Source of the DNA: JBGPIK01 sp041484845
GTDB taxonomy: Bacteria > Desulfobacterota > Binatia > UBA9968
Reading direction: 5' to 3'
Length of the DNA stretch: 7,543 nt
NCBI GenBank assembly: GCA_041484845.1
Contig: JBGPIK010000340.1
Coordinates: forward strand, 1 to 7,543
Part shown: piece by piece, positions 1 to 6,549 of the stretch
Layout: the number at the start of each line of letters is the position of its first letter
Position numbering within the stretch: the first letter of the stretch is position 1
Notes under the pieces: generated by a model
Databases searched by the model: none
What the model saw: only the letters and a program-made list of their open reading frames with translations
Told to the model about the DNA's origin: nothing
Translations under genes and position numbers: made by a program

Positions 1-106
1 AAATTCGGTGCGGGGTGAAGCTAGCGCATCGTCCTCGGCCGCTTCCCACTGTGCGGTCCATCATACTACCAAAGGAGGAGACGAAAACGCAAAGACTTTC
101 GGCGAA
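1..106. other. Non-coding or gene-remnant stretch at the left edge
   Basis: No recognisable gene. A GGAGGAG motif near 74-80 looks like a ribosome binding site but no start codon follows at a usable distance. The heptad array begins at about 107. Confidence 0.4.
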
Positions 107-274
107 AAGAAGCAGGGAGCACGGAGCAGGGAGGAAGAGCCAGAGGTCAGATGTCAAAGTCAGCAAGGCAGAGATCAGAGGTCACAAGCCGTAAGGCGTC
201 AGTCGTTAGGCGTAAGGCGGAACCCGCAAGAAAGAAGTCAGAAATCAGACGTCAGAAGTCAGCAAAGACGCAAA
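107..274. repeat. Degenerate heptad (7-nt) repeat array
   Basis: The stretch resolves into about 24 units of 7 nt that stay in one register almost throughout. Units ending at 113, 120, 127, 141, 148, 155, 176, 183, 197, 204, 211, 218, 239, 246, 253 and 260 mostly read like AGAAGTC, with variants such as AGGGAGC, AGAGGTC and GTAAGGC. The four units at 233-260 are the cleanest, each fitting AGANNTC, and those at 191-218 form a GTAAGGC-like subgroup. Because 7 is not a multiple of 3, any reading frame through it gives a 21-nt periodic, Arg/Gln/Ser-rich translation, so the open frame at 8-490 is not a credible gene. Comparable short tandem heptamer repeats (STRR) are known from cyanobacteria. Function here is unknown. 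Confidence 0.8.
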
Positions 275-309
275 CTTGGAAGGGGCAAATCGCTAAAGGC
301 GGAACTTGC

Positions 310-333
310 ACGTTTTGATAATTCTCAAAACGT
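310..333. promoter_or_regulatory. Near-perfect 24-bp palindrome (candidate operator or hairpin)
   Basis: Arms ACGTTTTGA (310-318) and TCAAAACGT (325-333) are exact reverse complements. The centre contains the self-complementary AATT (320-323), so only the pair 319/324 breaks the symmetry. It lies 13 nt past the stop codon of the minus-strand ORF6N gene and at the end of the heptad-repeat zone. The length and symmetry suit a dimeric repressor site. As a transcript it would form an AT-rich hairpin, but no T-run follows on the minus strand, so a classical intrinsic terminator is not supported. Confidence 0.55.
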
Positions 334-346
334 CGAAATGACATTC

Positions 347-904
347 TTAGGCTCTGCCGTAACGCGCGGCCCTCTCCTTCACCAGAAATCCGATCTTTCG
401 TTTGTTAGGCTCCGGCGGCTTCATGAGCTGCCGAATCGCATTGAAGATGGCCTGGATTTGCTCGTCGTGGGCACCGATTTTACGTTCTAACTGGGCCAAC
501 TTTTGCGCCAGCTCTTTATGGGCGGACAAAAACCGCCTCAACTGCACAAAGGCCCTCATAATTTCAATGTTGACCTCGACTGCGCGCCTGCTTCTAAGAA
601 CGCTGGACAGCATGGCGACGCCTTGCTCGGTAAAAACATACGGCAGGTATCGACGCCCTCCTCTCCCCGCCACTTTTGATATTCCACTTTGGAATCTCAA
701 AGCACCGGCCTCTTCCACGGTTAATTGGAAAACAAAATCCCCGGGAAAGCGATTGATGTTACGTTTAACTGCCTTATTCAGATTGGAAGTCGCGACGCCA
801 TATAGTTGCGCTAGATCGGCATCCAGCATTACTTTGTGACCTCGAACCGATAAGATCAATTTCGCAATTCCCTCTGGAGAAAGGACTTCGGTTTTGTTGC
901 CCAT
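347..904 (-). CDS. ORF6N domain-containing DNA-binding protein
   Basis: The 185-residue product matches the chromosomal ORF6N family (PF10543 type), a DNA-binding domain first described in phage and large-DNA-virus proteins. The family hallmarks are visible: RGHKVMLDADLAQLYGV at 21-37, NRFPGDFVFQLT at 51-62, YVFTEQGVAMLSSVL at 89-103 (numbered from the ATG), then a charged, probably coiled-coil helix at about 124-160 and the usual C-terminal KRKIGF segment (168-173). The complete domain and normal length suggest an intact gene. The ATG at 904 is chosen because it puts the domain at the usual distance from the N-terminus. A TTG at 937 would add 11 residues and has a weak GGAG 12 nt upstream, so it cannot be excluded. 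It is transcribed away from the main operon, with repeats on both sides. A cytoplasmic regulator or phage-derived accessory protein is likely, but its exact role is unknown for this family. Confidence 0.88.
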   Translation of the reverse strand: MGNKTEVLSPEGIAKLILSVRGHKVMLDADLAQLYGVATSNLNKAVKRNINRFPGDFVFQLTVEEAGALRFQSGISKVAGRGGRRYLPYVFTEQGVAMLSSVLRSRRAVEVNIEIMRAFVQLRRFLSAHKELAQKLAQLERKIGAHDEQIQAIFNAIRQLMKPPEPNKRKIGFLVKERAARYGRA

Positions 905-1120
905 ATGGCGGCGGAGTTTACGCGAGTCGGCAGGCAAAAGGCAAACGAGCTCCGGTTAGATTTTGAGATGGCTTGACAGGACGAGACTATTAATCGTCAG
1001 TGTTGTAGCAAAGGGCAGGCGGTAATGCGCCAAGTGGAAAGAAGCAGGGTGCACGGAACGTGGGGCGCGAGCAAGAGCCGGAGGTCGGTGAGGGTAAAAT
1101 GGGTCAACGTTACAGTTAGC
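905..1120. other. Intergenic stretch upstream of the ORF6N gene
   Basis: No gene is recognised. It must hold the promoter of the minus-strand ORF6N gene, but no convincing -35/-10 pair was found. The second copy of the heptad block lies at its right end. A TTGACA at 973-978 on the plus strand has no matching -10 element. Confidence 0.4.
1039..1086. repeat. Second, diverged copy of the heptad block
   Basis: The unit order AAGAAGC, AGGGTGC, then ACGGAAC and later AAGAGCC and GGAGGTC reproduces the order of the array start at 107-148 (AAGAAGC, AGGGAGC, then ACGGAGC and later AAGAGCC and AGAGGTC). There is one 6-nt insertion in the middle (around 1067-1072). It is in the same orientation as the first copy, so the two form diverged direct repeats about 930 bp apart on either side of the ORF6N gene. 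Confidence 0.7.
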
Positions 1121-1303
1121 CTAAAAGTCCATACCGAGACCTTTGTCGCGCGCTAGTCGATATACCTTGCTTGCTATCGCGACGTCGGCGACCCCCTGCC
1201 CCGCATTGTTCTTAAACAGCGTGATCTGTGCGGCGCCGCTCCTCCCGGGAAAGTTTCCATTCAGCAAGTCCCCCAGGCGCGCCGATTGACGCTCATCACC
1301 CAT
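1121..1303 (-). pseudogene. C-terminal remnant of an ornithine cyclodeaminase/mu-crystallin-family gene
   Basis: The 60-codon frame reads LGDLLNGNFPGR, then QITLFKNNAGQGVADVAIAS and VYRLARDKGLG. This closely resembles the C-terminal end of ornithine cyclodeaminase/mu-crystallin-family NAD(P)-dependent enzymes, where an ELGD..G..PGR segment is followed by ITLFKS.G.A.EDVA.A..VY..A...G.G. The family is normally about 310-330 residues long, so only roughly the last fifth remains and the Rossmann nucleotide-binding domain is gone. Upstream the frame meets TAA at 1315-1313, and no other frame between 1304 and 1427 resumes the family sequence. The remnant lacks a ribosome binding site and is most likely a decaying fragment left by a deletion or rearrangement. 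A genuine 60-residue protein is possible but unlikely. Confidence 0.72.
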
Positions 1304-1417
1304 TCGCAGTAGTTATAGGTCTCGTGTATGTTACCTGAACATCTGGTCAACTCTATCTTACAAACGGCGCCCGGGCCTGCTCGCTCGCCCGGCTTGATTG
1401 AGTCCTTAATAAGAAAA

Positions 1418-1421
1418 GGAG
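1418..1421 (+). promoter_or_regulatory. Ribosome binding site of the VOC gene
   Basis: GGAG within AAAAGGAGAT lies 6 nt before the ATG at 1428. This fixes the start and indicates good translation initiation. Confidence 0.85.
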
Positions 1422-1427
1422 ATCAGT

Positions 1428-1871
1428 ATGGCCAAATTACGACATATAGCGCTGCACACTCCTGATCCGGAAAAGACCGCGGAATTTTACAAGCGCGTTT
1501 TCGACATGGCGGAAGTGGGGCGGACCGATTCGCCCATCGCCAGGGGCATCTATCTGAGCGACGGAACAATCAACCTGGCTGTGCTTCGTTTCAAAACAGC
1601 TGAGGCAGCAGACCGGCATGACGGTTTAGGTTCTGTCTACGGGTTGCATCATTTCGGCTTCTGGGTGGAAAATCCGGAAGAGACGCACCGTAGACTTCAG
1701 GAGGAAGGAGCCGAGTATCGTGAGAGTCGCCCTGAAGCCACAAACACGACCTTCTTTGAAGAAAAGTACAAGGGGCCGGACGCCGTGATGCTTGATATCA
1801 CCGCCCACGGTTGGGTCGGTGCGGAGCCGCTTCCGCAAAGCGCCAAGGACAAGGCTAAGAATATCGGCTAA
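1428..1871 (+). CDS. VOC family protein (glyoxalase/extradiol dioxygenase superfamily)
   Basis: The 147-residue product has the two beta-alpha-beta-beta-beta modules of the vicinal oxygen chelate fold. The first module opens with LRHIALHTPDPEKTAEFYK (4-22) and the second with GLHHFGFWVENPEETHRRL (72-90), ending in VMLDITAHGW (120-129). Candidate metal ligands are His6, His74 or His75, and an acidic residue near the end of module two, where Asp123 replaces the more usual Glu. Such proteins bind a divalent metal and catalyse isomerisation, ring cleavage, epimerisation or drug inactivation, and sequence alone does not choose between these. It has a strong ribosome binding site and points the same way as the Mo-hydroxylase operon. 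A 148-nt gap carrying a palindromic repeat separates them, so co-transcription is uncertain. It is probably cytoplasmic; no signal peptide is visible. Confidence 0.88.
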   Translation: MAKLRHIALHTPDPEKTAEFYKRVFDMAEVGRTDSPIARGIYLSDGTINLAVLRFKTAEAADRHDGLGSVYGLHHFGFWVENPEETHRRLQEEGAEYRESRPEATNTTFFEEKYKGPDAVMLDITAHGWVGAEPLPQSAKDKAKNIG

Positions 1872-1907
1872 TGTTCGGGAATTTTTTTTCCGGGTAGGCC
1901 GTTTTCG

Positions 1908-1963
1908 TGTCATTTCGAACGCAGTGAGAAATCTAAGATCCCTCACATTAGTTCGGGATGACA
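1908..1963. repeat. 56-bp imperfect palindromic intergenic repeat (REP-like)
   Basis: The ends TGTCAT (1908-1913) and ATGACA (1958-1963) are exact reverse complements. Inside them CGAAC pairs with GTTCG and GTGAG with CTCAC around a central GAAATCTAAGATCC-type loop. The layout resembles the dispersed GTCAT..CGAGCG..GAATCTAAGATCCCTC..CGGGATGACA palindromes seen in many unrelated bacterial genomes. It sits between the VOC gene and the large-subunit gene and would form a hairpin in a read-through transcript. No T-run follows, so it is not a standard terminator. Confidence 0.75.
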
Positions 1964-2019
1964 ACCTGACGACGGAGGGGATCTTTGGTAGAGTCTCCGC
2001 GTCACGATAAGAATTCGCC

Positions 2020-4401
2020 ATGGCTTCAAGTTCAACCCCATTCATCGGTCGTAGCATCAAACCGTATAAATCGAAACGGTTCGTTACCGGGGACGGTACG
2101 TACGTCAGCGATGTGCGCCTGCCGAACATGCTTCACGCGGCGCTGTTGCGGAGCATGCACGCGCACGCGCGCATCGGCGCCATCGATGTCAAAGAAGCTT
2201 TGGGTGTCGAGGGGGTTGTCGGCGTGTGGACCGGGCGGGACATCGAGGGCCGGATATCTCCCTTTCCGGAAAGCTTCGAGATTCATCCCCTTCCCTGGCT
2301 GGAAGGCGTAAAGCCGGTGCTGCAAGGCCCTCGGCCGACGGCCTTGGCCCAGGGAAAGGTTCACTATGTCGGTGAGCCGATGGCGATCGCCGTCGCCGAG
2401 GATCGCCATCGGGCTGAAGACGCCGTGGATATGCTTGGGCTTGAATATGAACCATTGCCGGTGGTGGTCGATCCCGAGGAGTCCTTCAAACCCGGCACTA
2501 CACTCGTCCACGACGGCTCGAATAATAACGTTGTGTTCAGTTTCACCATCGAGAAAGGCAATGTCGATCAGGCGTTGGGCACGCAGCCCTACACGTTCCG
2601 CGAACGCTTCCGCCACCACCGCTATTGCGCCGCGCCTCTCGAAGGTCGCGGCGTCGTTGCGTGGGTGGAGCCCAAAACCAATATTCTTACCGTCTGGTCT
2701 TCGACCCAGATGCCTCATCTGGTGCGGCGCCAAATTGCCGCTCAGCTCGATCTTGCCGAGGAGATGGTGCGAGTAATTGCGCCGGATATCGGCGGAGGAT
2801 TCGGCCCGAAGGTGTTTGTCTACCCGGAGGAAATTCTCATCCCCTTCCTCGCGCTCCAGTTAGGCCGGCCTGTGAAATGGATTGAGGACCGCAGCGAACA
2901 TTTCATCAGCACGGCGCACGGTCGCGATCAACTCCACGACGTCGAGTGCGCGTTCGATCAAGAAGGCCGGATCTTGGCGCTGCGCGATCGATTTCTCCTG
3001 GATAACGGCGCCTACAATCCCATGGGCCTGACGGATGCCTATAACACGGCCGCCCATCTTCAAGGCCCCTACAAGATACCTAATCTCTCGATAAGCGGAA
3101 CCTGCGTTTCCACCCATAAGGTGCCCAACGCGCCTTATCGGGGCGCCGGACGCCCTGAAGCCGTGTTTGTCATGGAGCGCTGCATCGACACCATTGCGGC
3201 GCGCTTGGATTTGGATCCCGCTGAGGTGCGCCGCCGCAATTTCGTTCAGCCGGAAGAAATGCCTTACCAGGCCGGAATCTTGTACCGCGACGGAGAGCCT
3301 GTCTGTTACGACAGCGGAAACTATCCCGAGACAATGAAACTGGCGCTGGAAGCGGCGGGTTACGATGAGTTGCGAGCGCGGCAGCAGGAGCTGCGCCGAG
3401 GCGGGCGCTATCTTGGCGTCGGCATCGCTTGCTACGTGGAGGGGACCGGCGTCGGTTCCTTCGAGGGCGCCAAGGTCCGCATCGACGCGTCCGGCCAGCT
3501 CATTATCACCACCGGCGCCACCGGGCACGGACAGGGTCATGAAACCGTCTTCGCGCAGATCACCGCTGATCTCTGGGGAGTGAGTCCGGATCAAGTCAGC
3601 CTCGTCGAAGGCGACACGGCGACGATTCAATTCGGCTGCGGCACCTTTGGCAGCCGCAGCACCGTGAATGTCGGGTCCGCTATTCACGGAGCGTCGGCGC
3701 GCCTGAAGGAAAAGGTGCTGCACGTCGCCGCGCACCTTCTGGAAGCCAACCCCGATGACCTGGAATTGGACGGTGGAAAGGTTTTTGTTCGGGGATTGCC
3801 GCAGCGAGCCGTTTCCTTCAGCGAATTAGCCCGCGCGGCGGTACCAGGATGGGCCTCGAAGCTGCCCGCGGGTTTGGAGCCGGGCCTCGAAGCGACTTTT
3901 TATTTTGTGCCGCCGACGGTGACATGGGCCAATGCCGCGCATGTTGCGGTAATCGAGGTGGACATCGAGACCGGTGCTATCAAGCTTCTGGACTATGCTG
4001 TTGCCCATGACGCCGGCAAGCTGATTAATCCGCTGCTGGTGGATGGACAGGTTCATGGCGGTGTAGCACAAGGGATCGGCGCCGCACTTTATGAAGAGAT
4101 TGTTTACGATCAAAACGGTCAAATGCTTAGCGGTAGTTTTGTAAACTACCTTTTGCCCGGCTCGATGGAGGTGCCGAAGATCAAGACTGTCCACTTGGAA
4201 TCGCTTTCACCGCTCAATCCTTTGGGAGTCAAAGGATTGGGTGAGGGCGGCGCCATCGCGCCACCAGCGGCGATTGCCAACGCCTTGGCGGATGCACTTC
4301 GTCCCTTCGCGCCACGGGTGAACGTTATTCCTCTGACTCCGGACCGGGTGCTGGAGCTGCTGGCCCAAAAGGAGGTCCGTTCTGAAGCCAGCGCCGTTTG
4401 A
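2020..4401 (+). CDS. Molybdenum hydroxylase large subunit (xanthine dehydrogenase/CoxL-like form II)
   Basis: This 793-residue protein is the molybdopterin-cytosine-dinucleotide-type catalytic subunit of a heterotrimeric xanthine dehydrogenase/aldehyde oxidase family enzyme. The N-terminal a/b hammerhead domain (about 18-130) begins with FIGRSIKPYKSKRFVTGDG. The Mo-cofactor domains carry DIGGGFGPKV (256-265), the active-site loop PYRGAGR (372-378) and GHGQGH (502-507). GLGEGG near the C-terminus supplies the catalytic base Glu742. The full set of motifs and normal length indicate an intact enzyme. The loop is of the AYRGAGR form II type and lacks the Cys of form I CO dehydrogenase (AYRCSFR) that binds copper, so hydroxylation of an aldehyde, N-heterocycle or other organic substrate is more likely than CO oxidation. 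The start has no strong ribosome binding site. Its 3' end overlaps the FAD-subunit gene by 20 nt, and the substrate is unknown. Confidence 0.95.
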   Translation: MASSSTPFIGRSIKPYKSKRFVTGDGTYVSDVRLPNMLHAALLRSMHAHARIGAIDVKEALGVEGVVGVWTGRDIEGRISPFPESFEIHPLPWLEGVKPVLQGPRPTALAQGKVHYVGEPMAIAVAEDRHRAEDAVDMLGLEYEPLPVVVDPEESFKPGTTLVHDGSNNNVVFSFTIEKGNVDQALGTQPYTFRERFRHHRYCAAPLEGRGVVAWVEPKTNILTVWSSTQMPHLVRRQIAAQLDLAEEMVRVIAPDIGGGFGPKVFVYPEEILIPFLALQLGRPVKWIEDRSEHFISTAHGRDQLHDVECAFDQEGRILALRDRFLLDNGAYNPMGLTDAYNTAAHLQGPYKIPNLSISGTCVSTHKVPNAPYRGAGRPEAVFVMERCIDTIAARLDLDPAEVRRRNFVQPEEMPYQAGILYRDGEPVCYDSGNYPETMKLALEAAGYDELRARQQELRRGGRYLGVGIACYVEGTGVGSFEGAKVRIDASGQLIITTGATGHGQGHETVFAQITADLWGVSPDQVSLVEGDTATIQFGCGTFGSRSTVNVGSAIHGASARLKEKVLHVAAHLLEANPDDLELDGGKVFVRGLPQRAVSFSELARAAVPGWASKLPAGLEPGLEATFYFVPPTVTWANAAHVAVIEVDIETGAIKLLDYAVAHDAGKLINPLLVDGQVHGGVAQGIGAALYEEIVYDQNGQMLSGSFVNYLLPGSMEVPKIKTVHLESLSPLNPLGVKGLGEGGAIAPPAAIANALADALRPFAPRVNVIPLTPDRVLELLAQKEVRSEASAV
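4369..4376 (+). promoter_or_regulatory. Consensus ribosome binding site deciding a CTG start
   Basis: AAGGAGGT lies inside the end of the large-subunit gene. Its GGAGG (4371-4375) is 6 nt before CTG at 4382. No ATG, GTG or TTG codon stands at a usable distance in the FAD-subunit frame; the nearest TTG (4433) is too far downstream and inside conserved sequence. Confidence 0.8.
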
Positions 4402-5263
4402 TTATCTTGCGCCGCAAGACCTTGAAGAAGCTTTGGCAGCTTTGCGGCACAATGGTCTCGACGCCAAAATACTGGCCGGAGGCCAAAGCTTGGTGCCGCT
4501 TTTAAACCTGCGCCTGACCAGGCCGAAAATCCTCGTCGATCTGAACGGCGTATCCGGTCTTGATCACATTCGTGAAACTTCGGAAGGTTTAGCGATTGGC
4601 GCTATGGCGAGGCAAAGCAGGGTCGAGCGCTCTTCCATAGTGCAGGAGCAATGTCCTCTACTCGCCGAGGCGATCCGGCATATCGGTCATTTGGCCATCC
4701 GCCACCGCGGAACCATAGGTGGAAGCCTTGTTCATGCCGATCCGGCGGCCGAGCTTCCCGCCGTCGCGCTCGCCCTCGATGCACAGTTTCTGGTCTCGGG
4801 GGATGGTAGGGTTCGCGCCATCCGAGCCGACGAATTTTTCATCGATTATCTGACAACAGCTCTTCGCCCTGATGAGATTCTTCGGGAAATCGTTTTTCCT
4901 GTCCTGCAACCATCGTCGGGCTATGCAGTGGAAGAGATCGCGCGGCGCCACGGTGACTTTGCCGTTGCCGGTGTTGTCGCGAATGTCAATCTTGACCGAA
5001 ACAATAAGATAGCCGATCCGCGCATTGCGCTTTTCGGAGTGGCGGCGACCGCTGTGCGCGCCCGGGTCGTCGAGCAGACACTCATAGGTCAACAACCCAA
5101 TGACGAGTTGTTCAGGGATGCCGCGGCGCTGCTGCGCGACATGCTGGACCCGCCCGGGGATATCCGCGCCTCGAGCGCATACCGCCAGCGCGCCGCTGCC
5201 GTGCTGACGGCGCGGGCTTTGACAAAAGCAGTTCAACTCTGCCATACGCGACAACTATCATGA
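4382..5263 (+). CDS. Molybdenum hydroxylase FAD-binding medium subunit (CoxM-like)
   Basis: With the CTG start the product has 293 residues, normal for CoxM/CutM-type subunits that pass electrons from the [2Fe-2S] centres to FAD and an external acceptor. It begins M-KPAPFDYLAPQDLEEALAA, the usual N-terminus of the family, followed by the FAD-binding AGGQSLVPLLNLRL (from residue 32) and TIGGSLVHADPAAELP (111-126). The C-terminal CO-dehydrogenase flavoprotein domain covers about 180-285. Starting at the first conventional codon (TTG, 4433) would delete 17 conserved residues, and that TTG has no ribosome binding site. It lacks the Cys-rich [4Fe-4S] insertion of 4-hydroxybenzoyl-CoA reductase beta subunits, with only two Cys in the part checked. 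It overlaps the large-subunit gene by 20 nt and the small-subunit gene by 4 nt, which suggests translational coupling. Confidence 0.93.
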   Translation: MKPAPFDYLAPQDLEEALAALRHNGLDAKILAGGQSLVPLLNLRLTRPKILVDLNGVSGLDHIRETSEGLAIGAMARQSRVERSSIVQEQCPLLAEAIRHIGHLAIRHRGTIGGSLVHADPAAELPAVALALDAQFLVSGDGRVRAIRADEFFIDYLTTALRPDEILREIVFPVLQPSSGYAVEEIARRHGDFAVAGVVANVNLDRNNKIADPRIALFGVAATAVRARVVEQTLIGQQPNDELFRDAAALLRDMLDPPGDIRASSAYRQRAAAVLTARALTKAVQLCHTRQLS

Positions 5264-5751
5264 CAGCCAAATGCGCCATCGAGATGACCGTCAACGATAA
5301 ATCGCAGGCGGGGCTCGTCGAGCCACGCGTGTCGCTCGCTGATTTCCTCCGCGATCAGCTTGGACTCACCGGGACTCATCTCGGTTGCGAACAAGGAATA
5401 TGCGGCAGCTGCACTATTCTTCTTAACGGCGAAACCGTCCGTTCGTGTTTACTCCTCGCCGTGCAGGCGCACGGCGCAACCATCGTCACGATCGAGGGGC
5501 TGGCGGCGAAAGCCAAGGGCGGCGATCCGCTTCATCCGATTCAGCAAGGATTTTTGGAGGAGCTTGGTTTCCAGTGCGGCTTCTGCACTCCGGGTTTTCT
5601 TATGACGATCTATGAATTTCTTGATGAAAACCCCTCTCCTTCCGAAGACGAAATACGCGAGCGATTAAGCGGCAACCTGTGCCGCTGCACGGGCTACCAA
5701 AATATCGTTGCCGCCGTGCTCTGGGCAGCAGAGCGTTTGCGCGCAAAGTGA
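5260..5751 (+). CDS. Molybdenum hydroxylase [2Fe-2S] small subunit (CoxS-like)
   Basis: The 163-residue protein carries both iron-sulfur clusters of the enzyme. The N-terminal plant-ferredoxin-type cluster is bound by Cys43, Cys48, Cys51 and Cys63 (CEQGICGSC, then RSC). The C-terminal helical domain binds the second cluster through Cys106, Cys109, Cys141 and Cys143 (QCGFCTPGF and LCRCTGYQN). All eight ligands are present and the length is typical, so the subunit should be functional, moving electrons from the Mo site to FAD. The start ATG overlaps the stop of the FAD-subunit gene (ATGA) and has no ribosome binding site of its own, consistent with coupled re-initiation. No Tat or Sec signal is seen, so a cytoplasmic or cytoplasmic-face enzyme is expected. 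Confidence 0.96.
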   Translation: MTAKCAIEMTVNDKSQAGLVEPRVSLADFLRDQLGLTGTHLGCEQGICGSCTILLNGETVRSCLLLAVQAHGATIVTIEGLAAKAKGGDPLHPIQQGFLEELGFQCGFCTPGFLMTIYEFLDENPSPSEDEIRERLSGNLCRCTGYQNIVAAVLWAAERLRAK

Positions 5752-5758
5752 ATCGGTG

Positions 5759-6541
5759 ATGTCAACCATCTTGAGCCTCAAAGACATCCGAAAGATCTGG
5801 CATATCGAGCGGACCCAAGAACAAGTGGTGGCGCTCGCCGGGATCAGTTTAGATGTTGAGCGCGGAGAGTTCTTGGTCCTCGTCGGACCGTCGGGCTGCG
5901 GCAAATCGACTCTGCTCCAGATCATTGCGGGATTAGAGAAACCTGCGAGCGGCAAGATTGAAGTTAGTAAGTCTGTAGACGGTCACAAGGAAACCGGGAT
6001 GGTTTTTCAGGAATACGCGCTTTTCCCTTGGCGGACGGTCTTGGAAAATATCGTCTTTGGTCCGGAAGTGAGGAGCGTGCCGAGAGCGCAGCGCGAAGCG
6101 GACGCCCAGAGATTGATCGAGTTGGTTCATTTGCGCGGATTTGAGCATCGTTACCCGCACGAACTGTCGGGCGGCATGCGCCAGAGGGTCGCGCTCGCTC
6201 GCGCCCTCGCCAACGATCCCGCCATTCTCTGTTTTGACGAGCCGCTCGCTTCACTGGATGCCCAGACCCGAAAAGTGCTTCAAGTAGAGCTCGTGCGCAT
6301 TTGGCAAGAGACAAAGCGGACGTTTATCTATGTGACCCATGCGCTGGACGAGGCGGTTCTGCTCGGCGACCGGGTCGTCCTGTTTACGGCGAGGCCCGGT
6401 TGCATCAAGGAAATTGTGCCGGTCCGCCTTTCCAGGCCGCGCAGCATTACCGGTAAGTTAGAAGTCGAACTGCTCGAATATCTTTCGGAACAGATTCGCG
6501 ATGAGGTGGAGCGTTCTTTAAAGGCCGAAGGATTGACGTAA
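5759..6541 (+). CDS. ABC transporter ATP-binding protein (TauB/SsuB/NitT type)
   Basis: The 260-residue ATPase has a complete nucleotide-binding domain: Walker A GPSGCGKST (43-51), Q-loop VFQEYALFPW (82-91, Gln84), signature LSGGMRQR (136-143), Walker B AILCFDE (155-161), D-loop SLD (165-167) and the switch His194. The Q-loop sequence and the total length are characteristic of the nitrate/sulfonate/taurine importer family. Seven nucleotides separate it from the small-subunit stop, placing it in the same operon. ATG at 5759 is chosen because it starts the family-typical MSTILSLKDI; a longer frame would read back through the small-subunit gene. The C-terminal tail of about 40 residues is helical and charged. 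It should energise uptake through the permease encoded next; the transported compound is unknown. Confidence 0.94.
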   Translation: MSTILSLKDIRKIWHIERTQEQVVALAGISLDVERGEFLVLVGPSGCGKSTLLQIIAGLEKPASGKIEVSKSVDGHKETGMVFQEYALFPWRTVLENIVFGPEVRSVPRAQREADAQRLIELVHLRGFEHRYPHELSGGMRQRVALARALANDPAILCFDEPLASLDAQTRKVLQVELVRIWQETKRTFIYVTHALDEAVLLGDRVVLFTARPGCIKEIVPVRLSRPRSITGKLEVELLEYLSEQIRDEVERSLKAEGLT

Positions 6542-6549
6542 ACGCAGAC

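Noticed and set aside
107..274. Possible CRISPR array
   Set aside because: The repeats are 7-nt, degenerate and contiguous, without unique spacers or long identical repeats.
8..490. Plus-strand open frame of 160 codons
   Set aside because: It runs through the heptad array, giving a Gln/Arg/Ser-rich periodic translation, and then antisense to the ORF6N gene. It has no ribosome binding site or family resemblance.
973..978. TTGACA box on the plus strand
   Set aside because: The only -10-like sequence (TATTAA, 988-993) is 9 nt away, which is too close, and no plus-strand gene follows.
1371..1392. Hairpin CCGGGC / GCCCGG upstream of the VOC gene
   Set aside because: The 6-bp stem has a 10-nt loop and no following T-run. 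It is too small to call a terminator or a riboswitch.
1874..1893. T-run between CGGGAA and TTCCGG after the VOC stop
   Set aside because: The flanks are not properly complementary and the T-run lies in the loop, so the arrangement does not fit an intrinsic terminator.
1626..2129. Minus-strand open frame of 167 codons
   Set aside because: It spans the antisense of the VOC gene and the palindromic repeat and has no family resemblance.
2032..2733. Minus-strand open frame of 233 codons
   Set aside because: Antisense shadow of the large-subunit N-terminal domain, without a recognisable domain.
2860..3735. Minus-strand open frame of 291 codons inside the large-subunit gene
   Set aside because: It is antisense to a gene with all family motifs. 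Long antisense frames are expected at this codon usage, and the translation resembles no known protein.
4658..5254. Minus-strand open frame of 198 codons
   Set aside because: Antisense shadow of the FAD-subunit gene, whose sense translation carries the conserved FAD motifs.
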